DNA of 64,000 nucleotides from Haliotis asinina (lineage: Eukaryota > Mollusca > Gastropoda > Lepetellida > Haliotidae): NCBI RefSeq assembly GCF_037392515.1, contig NC_090291.1, positions 29,312,001 through 29,376,000 of the forward strand. Direction: 5' to 3'. The notes beneath the pieces were generated by a model, which was not told the origin of the DNA, did no database searches, and saw nothing but the letters and a program-made list of their open reading frames with translations. Of this stretch, positions 35,248 through 64,000 are shown in pieces (the first letter of the stretch is position 1; every line of letters starts with the position of its first letter). A program made the translations under genes and the position numbers.

Positions 35248-36180
35248 TACTGACGCGCAAAAGAAACGTTCTCTTGCACTTTTTTTCATATTTACAAACG
35301 TAAATATAATCAAATACAATTTGAAACATAGTTATTGCCAACAAGGGTTCTCTCAAACGCACCTCTTGAAAACTTTGCATCGAAAACAGCAAAATGCACG
35401 TGTTATGCAAATAGGGTAAAATGCACATGCATACATATCATAAAACCACCTTGGAGCACAAAACAGGTCGTACTTCAGCAGAAAACCACTTTAGAATGCC
35501 GGGGTTAACTTCAGGACAGCGACAGAGGGCCATCGATTCCACCGTCATGACCGCCAGGAACCTTCAACGACATTCGGTCACCCAGTGAGTCGAAGGACAT
35601 TGTCAAGGAGACTACGGGCCTATGGTATCAGGGCCTACCGACCCTAAAGAGGAATGCTGCTAACAGACATCGTCGCTCGAGTTGTCCAGAACTTCTTTCA
35701 CGCCAACGTCCTGGCATAGCCTGCACGCTCTCCTGACATGTCAATCGAGCATGTTTGTGACCACCTTGATAAAGTCGTTCGATGGGGACTGACTCCACCA
35801 GCTACAGTGCAGCAAATGACTCGAGCCCTTGTCGAAGAACGAAGAACTCCAGCTGGCGTCATCAGACGCCTAACAACTTCAGTCAGCAGACGTGTGTTTG
35901 TATGTAATCTATTCAGAGCGGGACAAACCCATTTAGGGACTTTTGTTTACGCTTTGTCGTGTTTAAAGAATGGACTCCATGATCATGAATTCTCTAGTCT
36001 GACCCCATCTCAACCATAATATGTTCAATAAATTATCAGCCTTGTTAAAAATCGAACGTTTGTAATTACCACACGCCTGTCATTGCTTCAAAAATTATAA
36101 ATTGTAAACTCCCATTTCTTTCTGTTGTTTTTGAGTGAGATAAAATTGAATGAGAAGAAAGTTTCTTTTGCCCGTCAGTA
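35248..36180 (+). mobile_element. Internally deleted Tc1-type element with both ends
   Basis: The ends are TACTGACGCGCAAAAGAAAC at the left and an inverse reading TACTGACGGGCAAAAGAAAC at the right, each flanked by TA. Inside, on plus, is an N-terminal helix-turn-helix remnant (SGQRQRAIDSTVMTARNLQ context) followed directly by a C-terminal part, 35738-36019 (SPDMSIEHVCDHLDKVVRW). The DDE core between them is missing. At 933 bp it is shorter than a full Tc1 element (about 1.3-1.6 kb), so it is non-autonomous. Confidence 0.85.
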
Positions 36181-36189
36181 TAACACGGC

Positions 36190-37785
36190 AACTGTGAAGA
36201 ATAAGAGCCCCCATCCACTACCGAAACAAAGAAATATACAAATTTGATTAATCAGGTCATTTTATGAAAATGTGAATACAGTTTGGTAACTGAATAACTT
36301 GGTGACAGATTTTCTTGACCTACGTTATTGATAGATTCGAATATCATGTGAAAGAAGCAAAACATACAGTTCCAGTTAAGCTCTGTTTTAGAAAGAATTT
36401 ATTGTGGAACAGCAAAACCTACTGATATAAGCCCTAGTTACGAAGGATAACCATGGTGTGGAAATGTGATTCAAATGTATATCCTTGGTTGATACTGTGT
36501 GGGAGCGAGGAAATGAAACAATGAACCCTAGGAAGTGCCCTCAAAAGTTGTGGTTTCATTCAACCAGGCCAGAAGTCCTGCCTCTATTAGTCTGTAAGGA
36601 TGGGGCATCTGATGGACTACTTTCCCTGAGACTAGTAGCCCGCAGTCTCTTCCTGATGGCACTGGGGAAGAGACCCTCCTTCCATAGTTCTTATGCAATA
36701 GGCATGTGATTGCGCATTGACATATTTTTTTGTTTGTTTGTTGCCTAACACCGCACTCAGCACTATTCCAAATATGTGGTAGAGCTCTAAAAAAAATCGA
36801 ATCTGGACCAAACAGTCTAGTGATTGACACGTTGGGCATCAATCTGCGCGACTGAGTGAGGGGTTTAGTTTTACACTGTACTCAGCATTATTTCAGCTAT
36901 ACGGCAGTGGTCTGTAAATAATCAAATCTGGACCAGACAATCCTGAGATCAACAGCATGAGCATCGATCTACTGTATCTGTGCAATTGGGATATGATTAC
37001 ACATATCAACCAAGTCAGCGAGTGACCACATGAACCATTTAATCAACTGTTACTACACCCATGGGTTGCTGACGACCAGTTGTAACACAAACCTTCACTG
37101 GTTCAAACATGCTGATAATAAAGTTAAACGCATGCCAGTAATATTCGGACACATAACCTAATTTCAACACACTTACTTGTGAAGTTAATGTAGCATAAAG
37201 AATTTTCATGAATTGAATTATTGTAAGATGAAAGTCAAATTACGCACATTTGTGAGGAATCATCTTACCTACCATCACATAATTTCCGTTTCATTTTCAG
37301 TTGTTTATTTATCGAATGGCGACAACATGTGACAGTGCCGTGATCTCCTTTAACACGGCAGCCTATGGGATTGTGCATTGTGGAACCATATATAAGCTCA
37401 TAAATGTGATGTCTTTAGTTAAATAGTGGTCGGAAAATTGAAACTGAAAATTATGTGCGCAGAGTAGAGACTTCACAATTACCGGTCAAATTTTACAAAG
37501 ATCCAAATTAATTGCTGCACTGAACTAACATATAAGTCTATGGAAATTATGTCAAGTGTTGGAAGGTATGATATCGAGTCCTTCATTGTATGGGCCACCT
37601 TTGCACAAGAGGAATATTGCCGAGGGAGTGGAAACAGGTTACAAGAGCTCTGGACAAATTAAAAGATACTAGTAAAGAGGAATCCTCTTCACACACTGAT
37701 ATATAGCTGAAAGAAACTCAAGACTGATATTACTTCAACATCAGTAATGTAAAAACAAATTTTGTTACATTGTTTAAAAGAGCTC
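36190..37785. other. Intergenic 3' of NSUN2, two SINE copies
   Basis: No gene recognised. An unidentified plus-strand open stretch around 36.49-36.71 kb is followed by two minus-strand CTCA-tailed SINE copies, then AT-rich sequence. Confidence 0.5.
36735..37100 (-). mobile_element. Two adjacent CTCA-tailed SINE copies
   Basis: A partial copy at about 36735-36850 ('GCCTAACACCGCACTCAGCA') abuts a longer one at about 36853-37100 (GAGTGAGGGGTTTAGTTTTA to ACCTTCACTGG). Both are diverged. Confidence 0.75.
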
Positions 37786-37788
37786 AAC

Positions 37789-37794
37789 TTTATT
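37789..37794 (-). terminator. Poly(A) signal AATAAA, NSUN2
   Basis: AATAAA on minus, about 200 nt beyond the NSUN2 stop codon. Confidence 0.5.
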
Positions 37795-37994
37795 TTGTAC
37801 CAATTGTACAAATTGCACTTGACAAATCTTCACAAATAAAAAAGAACTTCTGATATACTTTTCCAGACAAATGGGTTTTTTTCTATTGTCAAGCAATCTG
37901 CTTCACTGTGTAAGAATCTACAGATAGTTCTTTCTTCACTTCCATCGGATCTCCTGCACACATTGTCTCAAGAATTTTGCAGATTTTGCATCCA

Positions 37995-55959
<17,965 letters not shown>

Positions 55960-56106
55960 GGGTAAGTTGTGTGTGTGTTCCTCTCTTACAGTTAAAAAAC
56001 TTCTTGTTGGTAAAATTATCTGACAGGTCTTCAAAGCTTCAAGAGTAAACAAACAATGTCTGCTGCAACAAGTCTGTAACAAACTCAAAACATGCCGCAT
56101 TCAAAC

Positions 56107-56338
56107 CCGGAAGTATTCAATATTACACCGCCGCTTAATCGACAGCCACTACTGTGTTTACAAAACTATTCTTATGGTGAAAAATATGTTAAGCTTTTAT
56201 ATTTGTCATTTATCGCAAAGGGCCAAGGTATGGCATGTGCCCTTTTCGATTAAAGACACGAGAAAATAACGGATTATTTTATTTCAGGCCCAACTGTAAT
56301 CATTTCCGGTAGTTGCAACCCGTCCAAAATAGCACGTG
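56107..56338. promoter_or_regulatory. Possible NSUN2 promoter motifs
   Basis: Within 400 bp upstream of the NSUN2 ATG are CCGGAAGT (56107-56114, ETS-type core), a second TTCCGG (56304-56309) and CACGTG (56333-56338, E-box). These are typical of housekeeping promoters; binding is inferred from motifs only. Confidence 0.35.
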
Positions 56339-56339
56339 T

Positions 56340-58540
56340 GTTTTAAGTGGCCGCACAGTATATGTGAAATCATAAGGGCAGAGAACATGTAATAGATTTT
56401 ATGTGGTCTCTGACGAGACGTTCCGTAAGGGTTGTAAGTGTTGATTTGGAAAGAACATAGATTATTTTTTTCGAAACTGAACGACAGTTACTCATTAGCT
56501 GTAACCCAGATAAATCCACTCAGTTCCCATTCACGCCGATTTGTGTGGTTCGATACTCATACGACCCCAGGATATGTTGATTGTTGTTTTTATGTTTATG
56601 CGTTAGACATGTTGCACGATTTTTTTTCACAAACGACATCAAGCTTTACAACTCTCTGTCACTCTCTGTTGTTTACCTTGACGATAGAAAATGGATGCTG
56701 TTTACTGTAAGATTCACAGGAAAAATCGCCACAGTACGGGTTCATGGTAGATGAACTACATACTCTAAGATGTGGTGGATAAATTGATGCAGTTTGAAGT
56801 CCTTACCATCTTCGTGAAAGCTGACATAATCGAAAAACCACAAACCAGAACTGCTGTCTACATTACCCAGCCCACAGCCGCGCTGCGGGCTTATAGCTAT
56901 ACGGTACAGTCAAGACGTGAAAGAGTGACAAGATTTTCTTTGTCATTTGGACAACGGCCAAGACGTGGCTGGAAAAGTTCAACATACACATCTTAAATTA
57001 TCAAGGTGATTTTTTTTAGGTAAAGTTATCTTACAAAACGAGGTGTTGTGTTAACTCTGAAACTCTGGTCGGAACTTAACTAAGATACACAGTGTTTACT
57101 AACATGTTAGTGAACCAATGTATCGTGGCAAGTTGGACACTGTGTCGAGTCCATTTCAAGTTTCAGGCTTCCATTTATTAAGGAGGAACTATGATTATAC
57201 CCTCTCGGAGCCAATATCCGTGCTGCTTAGGAACCTTACAATATGCAATCTACTTAGGAACCTTACAATGTGCATTTGTGTAACCCTGACAACCGGAATA
57301 CTGGAGTAATTTACTTTCTTTCTCTGGCTGGACATCACCTTCTCATCCATGTATATGTGCATTGACGATTAATGGTAGAACTTCAGCGTCATATGCTGCA
57401 CAGAGCATATGTTACATGTATTCTTTGAAAATGATGTGTTAGCTGGAGGTAAGAAAATGTGTGAAAGGGTTTAAACGGAATACATGGGGTTCAGTCAGGG
57501 AGATCATTATGTATAGAGTTCCCCAGCTACATTTACCCAGATTGGTCGTCTGTGAAAGGTGTTATTTGATTCGTTCCCAAATTCTTGGGAGAATCCAGCC
57601 TTATGATAAACATTAGGGTATTGGAATAGTTGTTCACCATATCGCTTGGGTTATGGTCAGGAAAGAACCAGCCAGGACAGCTTGTAATGAACGTGCGTAA
57701 ACCGCTATTGTAAGAAGCATCCTTGAATTGTGGCGTAAATAATATTGTGAATAAAAAAACATGTTTATTGTACTTAAGCATGTATGTTTTCTATAGATAA
57801 TTTTCCACATGTTTCAACCCCCTGTTGAGATGGCACCATGGGAAGAGTATCTGAACAGAATCTACAATCAAAGAATGATCCCAATGATGTTAGTTGTGCT
57901 GGCCCTAAGAAATTGTGAGGTGGTTAAGGCAGAAGATAAATTTGGCTTACATCGTGTTAAGAAGTGTCTGAAAGAACAGGAAACCTACACTATGACGCAT
58001 CGAATCCGAAGAGTTTCCTAGAAATCAGAATGAGGTGGAAGGTACATATACGCCAAAGTATGAGAGCACTAAAACTGGATAGTCCTGTAAACTTAAACAT
58101 GGTGAGGACATTTATACTCTTAAATAAATGCAACTTTTTATGTGCCTAATAGGTAGCATGATCAACATGCTACAGCATGCCGTGAAGCACCTGAATCGGT
58201 ATTCGTTGAGTTTGAGTGAAAGGAAACTTTGTCAAAAACAGCGAAAAACAAGGATGCAGAAATAGCACTGGGTCTGGAATTATGTTGCAAACATAAGAGC
58301 CCAGGCACTTTTTAGAGGAAGTAGGGTACATTACTTGCCTGGCTCCATACAGTGATGGTTTAAAGTGCCTCCTAGTCATTATTGACCTGTCTTCAATATA
58401 TCTGTGGTTGTATACCTGGGTTTCGCCCGTAGAATCTTCACAGACAGATTGGGCTACCACAAGATTGCACTGATTTGTTTGCCATTAACTCCAGGCTTGG
58501 CCACAGTTCGCAGATTTTATGTGATGTGTGCAGACGACAT
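56340..58540. other. Intergenic, nothing recognised
   Basis: No supported gene. A 27-bp two-copy repeat (CTTAGGAACCTTACAATATG and a near twin) lies at about 57220-57275. Open frames at 57.5-58.1 kb have no recognisable content. Confidence 0.45.
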
Positions 58541-58544
58541 TGGG

Positions 58545-58930
58545 TATGGTGGGCGAGCTGTCTAAGGCGTCAGGCTAATGATCCAGTAAGCTCGAGGTGC
58601 CAGGATCGAGCCCACCTGTGACCCGGGTGTAGGAACCTTGTGTCAACTTTGTATTCAGACTCTTTCAGTGTACTCCTAATGTACAGAACACAACAGTGTG
58701 CACTCAAAAGAACCCCCGGATCCGTTTTTAAATGTCCAGATGGTGGCCTCATGAATACACGCAAACACCTTGTTGCGGGTACAGCAACGTGCCGTGAACT
58801 TGGACAAAGTATTGTGACTATGTGTCCCAGTCCACCCAGCTGTTCATGGGTACCTCGTAAGGGTTTGAAAGCCACATCAACTCGGTGCGCAAAACGGCTG
58901 CAAGAGTTGGTTGATCTCTTAGAAGTTTAG
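58545..58930 (+). mobile_element. Long tRNA-derived SINE (second family)
   Basis: Head 'TATGGTGGGCGAGCTGTCTA' and B-box-like 'AGGATCGAGCCCACC', followed by the same body as the minus copy at 20.6-20.98 kb (for example 'TGTGTCCCAGTCCACCCAGC' and 'TGTACCCGCAAC' in reverse). It ends near CTGCAAGAGTTGG. Confidence 0.78.
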
Positions 58931-59019
58931 ATGGATGATACCATGTGCTTTTGAATCCGACATCCAATGACTGTGGTGAAAACCAAAGCGCGTTTCCGCA
59001 GCTGGGCTGGATATTGACA

Positions 59020-59529
59020 TCACGAAAATGTTAATTTAAAAATAAAAGATAAAGCAAACTTTGGTGATTTGGTATCGATTACTCTGATGTTTTCCGTCTT
59101 TGCTTTTCCAAATGTCACAAATTTTAAAACATGAATGAAAATTCCAATAGTATTCACACTGAAAGGGCAAAGGGATATGGTATTTGGATGCTGGTTTGAC
59201 TTTATGGGCCTGAAAACATGCTTCCGATTAGCTCTGCATGTGACAGTTAGGACACTGTCTCTGTGATCAGATATGTTGCAGTCTGAAGGTTTACATACTC
59301 TGCAGTAATGGTAACTCACTTTGTTTCTGAATGGTGTGAGACAATATTTACAGAGATATGAATTTTCCCCGAAGAAAGTGCCTGAATGTGTTGGAACAGA
59401 ATGGAAATGACTGTCATTGACTTGGTACACAAACAACTGTTTTCTGTCCTCATTGATCCCTCTAATAATAAACGTATTTTTTGTAAATGTCCACAATGAT
59501 TCATATGTAAGTGGCACATTTTGTGACAA
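59020..59529 (-). pseudogene. Polinton (Maverick) fossil, polymerase-region fragment
   Basis: A minus-strand coding remnant resembling the zinc-binding region ahead of the polymerase core in Polinton protein-primed DNA polymerases: a histidine-rich strand, FFGENSYLCKYC, then paired cysteines (CRVCKPSDC). No capsid, integrase or terminal repeat was found nearby, so only a fragment survives and the element is broken. The assignment rests on remembered family pattern. Confidence 0.45.
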
Positions 59530-60202
59530 GAAACATCTCTTTTAGTACTTTTAGATCAATTCACATACTGAATAGACTGAATGATTAATTATCAAAATAG
59601 AGGTAAGCATACTTTATTTGAATTGCAATTGTGTGTTAGAAATGGTTATTGATTTATGTTTTCAGTCTGATTTTACGGGATAAGAATGACTCGTGAATGT
59701 GGAATGAAAAACGCGCCTGTTCAAGGTCGGCTAGAGGTTCGTACTGACGTCATTAACTAGGTTATCCAGAGGTCATGCAAGATGACGACACTTATATGCA
59801 CAGATATGGACAGTAGGATCTCAAAAAGCACTACATGCTACTTTTGCAAATGTCTGGAAAGAAAAAGACATGAATGTGGCTTTAAACAACAGTTCTTTAT
59901 TTATTAAAAGAACAATATTACCATACATCAAAGACTTCGGTAACAACATAGGCAATAAGACAATACCAAAAGGCCATACTGCTATATGGTCACATAAGAT
60001 TCGTTTTTGAAACGCTCATGGTTACGTCAGAGGTAATACTTCTGTTCATTCCGGAGTAATTCCTGACCCACGTCATTTTTTTCAACATAGGGTTATGGCG
60101 ATACAGTTAGCACCAAGAGTTAATGTCTGAGTTGTCCACTAATGACGATTATGAACGAAGAACGGTGGTGATCAGACCTTCAGATCTAGATAAGCAACGA
60201 AT

Positions 60203-60415
60203 GTGCATAAAGTATGGCCAATTAATCACGGTAACCCAATTTTGAGTGAAAACATGAATGACAAATTCTATATGCCCTGTCAAATTAACACGTGCCCTGT
60301 TTCAAACTTGAGGTTGTACATGAAGGATGCAAATCAGAAGGCACAGCTTTTCAAGCAGAATCGTAAAGCAAAAATTGTAAAAATGTCCAATAAAATGGGT
60401 GTAAAACACAACTGA
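60203..60415 (+). pseudogene. Possible tyrosine-recombinase scrap (Crypton/DUF3504-like)
   Basis: A plus-strand frame with MNDKFYMPCQINTCPVSNLR, then LYMKDANQKAQLFKQ. The 'CPV...LRLYM...LF' pattern recalls the segment before the catalytic block of Crypton-type tyrosine recombinases. No catalytic R-H-R-Y set is seen. Weak call. Confidence 0.25.
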
Positions 60416-60419
60416 AACA

Positions 60420-61010
60420 AGACTGAATGTCTTAATATGTCTTTTCAGATATTAAGAGATAGATTTTTCTTTTAAAAAAGAATTTGATTGTTTTGAGAGA
60501 GGGGCCATCGAGATAGGTCTGTTTTTCTTCATCATATTAGATTTAGGGAAGAAGACACGGCGCCTTACACGACAGTCCCCAGTGCAATTCAACACAGAGA
60601 AGTTATCATACGGATTCATTTATTTAAAGAACTCCTTGGCACAACTACAGAGTCATATTACATGCTACAATTTACTTTCACGAAAACAAATATTGCACAT
60701 CTATAGTCAAACATCTGTCTGCTAAAAACCTATGTCTACATTAATGTACCCCCAAATTATTGATAGGGGTGTCATCATTAATACTGACGAGCACGCACTA
60801 ACATGTATTCACACATTAACATGTTATCAAAAGTCATGACATCACCATGATGCATAGAAGCGTCCATAAAAGTACCAGCGTTTCACAATGTTACTTCAAA
60901 AACGGCTCCACTTTTTCCGAGAACCTGTTCGTGTTTGCGATTATGTTCGTTGGCAAGTGTTCGTGAAGTAGAAACCGTATCTTTAATGAAGCAGTCATTT
61001 TGCACGCCGT
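60420..61010. other. Intergenic 3' of the alpha-kinase-like gene
   Basis: Nothing coding recognised. A further AATAAA on minus near 60.62 kb could serve as a distal cleavage signal if the 3' UTR is long. Confidence 0.35.
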
Positions 61011-61014
61011 CAAT

Positions 61015-61140
61015 CTGAGCTGTGGCGTCCTAGCAACGCCACTGAGATCAACACCAGGAATGTACTTCACACACTGTGACCATGTGGGGCATGTCCTTCG
61101 TGGCGAACGAGCGCTATAACCACTAGACTAACCCACAGAT
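61015..61140 (-). mobile_element. tRNA-derived SINE
   Basis: On minus: head 'GGGTTAGTCTAGTGGTTATA', B-box-like 'CGTTCGCCACGAAGG', body 'GTGAAGTACATTCCTGGTGT', 'GCGTTGCTAGGACGCCACAG'. The A-box is well kept; the CTCA tail is absent. Confidence 0.8.
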
Positions 61141-61396
61141 GTACAAACAGCATGTGCATATCTGTCAGCTTGACGTAATCGTCCGGAAGGAGAGGTTCCT
61201 GTAGTACCAGGTGCGGACTCACTTGATTCCCCTGTTGACTACAGCATTCACAGCTCATGTGGTGGTATTCATCCTCACGCTATGAAACACACATGCTCCA
61301 GCTGACACAAACCTGACGATCATGTCGACAGTGTCAGTAGCACTTTTTCTTGCAATATTGGGATTGCAGCAGAAGAGTAAAATAACATTCTAGAAG

Positions 61397-61402
61397 TTTA
61401 TT
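61397..61402 (-). terminator. AATAAA overlapping the stop codon
   Basis: The alpha-kinase-like frame ends GGT TGA and the sequence reads TGAATAAAC, so the final A of the stop is the first A of AATAAA. If used, the 3' UTR is only about 15-30 nt. Confidence 0.5.
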
Positions 61403-62187
61403 CAACCGTCACAGTCAATTGGTGGAGCAGATGGAACGGCTCGGAGTGGCAGTAGCTCGTGTATGTCTTCAAATGATGGAGGTGGTGAGAGTGGCTGCAT
61501 CCTCGACCATTTCTTGCATAGATCGTTACAGCGGTGAGTTTTGAAAAATTCGTTGATGCCGTGCGCGCCAAGATCAGTGCCACCGAACTCTTCGTTTTGC
61601 GAATGGATGACGGGAATGGTCACGTGGTACGCCCCGCCCTTTTCGACTCCTTGGAAATCGCATATGATTAGAGCTCCTCGTGACTGGTGGTACGTGAAGT
61701 GCGAGAAGGCTTCCAGAAGTATTGCTCTCTCATGTTCAAATTCTGTGTTCGTCACACAGAAGTGTGTAAACTTCCCAGGAATGTGTTCTTCTATTCCCAC
61801 CCACTCATTGTCGTTGAGGCTTCTACACCTGCTCCGGTAGCCCAAGATGTCGTTTATTTTTGACACGGAGTCCATGAGAGCAACTATTGGAACGTTGACT
61901 TTAATGTCCCACCGTCCAGGATATTGGCTGTTGAACATGTCCAAAAACAGATTGGCCGTTTGTCCTTTAAGTTCTTCATTTTGCCACACCTCCCGACTCC
62001 GAAGTTGATTTCTGAAGGCCTTCACGACTACCGTCTCTCCTGACCTTGGCCCAAGGCCGTTCAAGCATCCTTGGTAACACTTCTTCCGCTTGCCCTTTGC
62101 AAACGATTTCCAATCAATGCCGACCCAGTAACTATGTCCGTTCGAGTCAGTAGAACAAAGAGTGTCGGTGCTCAGCTGATTGCCCAT
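61402..62187 (-). CDS. Alpha-kinase domain protein (possible pseudokinase)
   Basis: A 261-aa intact frame made almost entirely of an alpha-kinase (MHCK/eEF2K) domain. Seen: ATP-binding lysine context VVVKAF (K56), VGIEEHIPGKF (129-139), CDFQGV (D177), glycine-rich GGTDLGAHGI (202-211), and the zinc module FFKTHRCNDLC with H218, C220 and C224, the H-x-C-x3-C spacing of the family. The usual DPQIHS motif reads IPVIHS here, so the aspartate equivalent to TRPM7 D1775 or MHCK-A D766 appears to be Ile191, with a few extra residues before it. Activity may be lost or altered. The start MGNQLST fits an N-myristoylation site (Gly2, Ser6), predicting membrane association. An acceptor (TGTTTCAG) 16 nt above the ATG suggests a 5' UTR intron. 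The proline-rich C-tail is unidentified. Substrate unknown. Confidence 0.85.
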   Translation of the reverse strand: MGNQLSTDTLCSTDSNGHSYWVGIDWKSFAKGKRKKCYQGCLNGLGPRSGETVVVKAFRNQLRSREVWQNEELKGQTANLFLDMFNSQYPGRWDIKVNVPIVALMDSVSKINDILGYRSRCRSLNDNEWVGIEEHIPGKFTHFCVTNTEFEHERAILLEAFSHFTYHQSRGALIICDFQGVEKGGAYHVTIPVIHSQNEEFGGTDLGAHGINEFFKTHRCNDLCKKWSRMQPLSPPPSFEDIHELLPLRAVPSAPPIDCDG

Positions 62188-62201
62188 TGTCTAACGAGTA
62201 G

Positions 62202-62209
62202 CCTGAAAC
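62202..62209 (-). promoter_or_regulatory. Probable 3' splice site in 5' UTR of alpha-kinase-like gene
   Basis: TGTTTCAG|GC lies just above the ATG at 62187. Candidate donors further upstream include CACAG|GTATAT (exon end 62695) and ACAG|GTAGAT near 62.87 kb; I cannot choose between them. Confidence 0.4.
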
Positions 62210-64000
62210 AGATGATTATTAATGATTATACATCTAAAGATGACGTAATGTGTTCTAAGGTCAGTTTTAAAATTAATTAACAGTCTTGCTTTTATTGATC
62301 ACAGGGATAAAGCGTAATTGGACTTGTGAAAGTGTTTGCTCGCCAAACCGACGAAACGGTTCTATACCCAACAAGTTATTAGGTGTAAATGCCCACTAAG
62401 TTGCCACTGGAACGAACACAAGTGTCGAACCAATGTCATAGTACCACACTTTTCATGCATAGTACTAAACAGGCCACGTACTAAACAGGCATGTATATCA
62501 TATACATGTACATGCAAATGAACAGATGGGGTCAGATTTATACTAGTGATATCATCGTTTGCATGGTCCTGTGACTGCTTGTTGTCTTGATATCCAGACG
62601 TGGTTTTCCCAGCATGCATTCCGGTGTTATCTAATCTTATACGGATATGATGTTTTCCCCATTACACGCTTTGTCAAGTCAGATACTAATATACCTGTGT
62701 GGTTAGCACCTCTGCATTAGCATCAGAGGCGTAACGCTGGCGACGTATACGTTCATCACGTGCCTCGTCTGTTGGCCCAGTGACCAGAGACGCGTGGAAA
62801 GAATGTTAATGACTAGCCTAGTCAACTACATAAACTTAACATTGTGATCGACTACAGCAGATCTACCTGTTCCATTGTCAGGCATGTTACCTATACAACA
62901 CATAGCACAGGTAGGCACACCTGTCGTCAGGTATTGAATGTGAGTTTGTTGTATCTCTCACTGAATATTCCACACTGTTTATGTTTGACAGTGAAACCGG
63001 TACAGACACTATAGTAAAACCTTGTTAATCCAGACTTACATGTCCTCCCTCATAACGTCCGGATAAAAGGGGACTTGGGTCAGAGAACAGTTTCCTAACA
63101 ATCCTTGTGACAGTAATCTCGGGGTTTTCCGATTAATTACTCCGAATTAACGACGTTTCAACTGAACTGGAAAATATGCTTCTTATGAAATATTCCAACA
63201 TAGAGTAACCTTGGTATATCACAAATTAACAATTTTGAATCGATCTAAATGCTCACATTACTAACTGAGATAGATAAAAGACGCATATTACGTCTTTGGA
63301 TGAATAAATCACCAATATGGCTGTTTGTCCTTGTCACGCCCACATTACCAAGTGACATATGACCACTGTGTATGTATGTTTACAAATACAGGCCAACACA
63401 TATGTATGTATGTCTTATCCACAAACTGCATATTGTCGTCTGATCAGACATCCGTCGAGTAACACTGGCAGTACCTTCTTGGAAGATTAATATATTGTAC
63501 CAGAAACGAGATATATGACATATTTTGTAGAACTGATTCACAGTATATATAACTCATACCGAGAAAAGAAACATTCAAAAATGAATAAAACGGAAATATA
63601 ATATAAAATATTAATAAACAGCAGTTAAAATGACTAAGTGCACGGCTGAACAGGCACAAACCAAACACGATACACACTGTCGAACACATCGGGCCTTAAT
63701 CAATAATTAATTAAAAACAGTGATATCCTACTTGGTCTGTACTAAACCTGAACTTATATAAATGTCATATAGCACTTGTATATACCCCTGTTTCGCTCGA
63801 AAACAAATACATGTTAACACAAAAAATCTCCTACCTCGGAATCAGATGGCTCATTGGCGAATTGACGACATAAGGGAAACAGCTGAGTATTTTCGACTGA
63901 CCAGATGTGCATTACGTCCACTTAGTTACTCCCGATATTAATGTGCAAGGGTATTTCCCCTTCTGACCACGGCTGACCGGTCAGTATCAATAGATCACTG
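62210..64000. other. 5' flank of the alpha-kinase-like gene, no other gene seen
   Basis: AT-rich sequence with no supported coding region or repeat; it presumably contains the promoter and a non-coding first exon. Confidence 0.4.

Noticed and set aside
36485-36709. Plus-strand frame with LLSLRLVARSLFLMALGKRPS
   Set aside because: Composition is coding-like, but no family, partner exon or regulatory context could be found.

Overview
The window looks like nuclear DNA of a gastropod mollusc, most likely an abalone (Haliotis). Coding density is low, introns are many, and satellites and SINEs are abundant. The commonest SINE has a (CTCA)n tail preceded by 'ATATTGCTGAGTGCGGCGTAAAAC', a pattern I associate from memory with abalone sequence. 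Toll-like receptor genes with uninterrupted coding regions also fit a mollusc.

Layout. 3.9-10.6 kb: two tandem, co-directional (minus) single-exon Toll-like receptor genes, separated by about 2.7 kb of degenerate tandem repeats. Their TIR domains share a 325-bp tract with no differences although the rest of the genes is clearly diverged, which is a gene-conversion signature. 10.6-23 kb: gene-poor, filled by minisatellites (28, 43, 21 and 4 bp units), a fold-back element and tRNA-derived SINEs. 23.8-27.4 kb: a small secreted PAN/apple-like protein gene (minus) that I assembled from five exons, all joined in phase 1, three of them micro-exons; an 88-bp higher-order array sits in one intron. 28-29.2 kb: a decayed Tc1-type transposase with a SINE inserted in it. 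30.2-33.4 kb: a diverged partial copy of the 5' end of the secreted-protein gene, carrying a 43-bp array that was interrupted by a 2.27-kb element with terminal inverted repeats and a gag-like fossil cargo. 35.2-36.2 kb: an internally deleted Tc1-type element with both ends. 38.0-56.0 kb: a complete NSUN2 gene (RNA cytosine-5 methyltransferase), 22 coding exons on minus, 807 codons, with both catalytic cysteines and one GC-AG intron. 56-61 kb: intergenic, with SINEs, a Polinton fossil fragment and a possible tyrosine-recombinase scrap. 61.4-62.2 kb: an intact 261-aa alpha-kinase-like protein (minus) with an N-myristoylation-like start, a zinc module and an apparently missing catalytic aspartate. 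62.2-64 kb: no gene seen.

Functional picture. The two receptors are innate immune sensors, the PAN-like protein is secreted, NSUN2 is housekeeping RNA modification, and the alpha-kinase-like protein may be membrane-associated signalling. They are separate transcription units, all on the minus strand; nothing suggests an operon. Exon boundaries were set by hand from splice signals, frame continuity and remembered protein families; no alignment was run.
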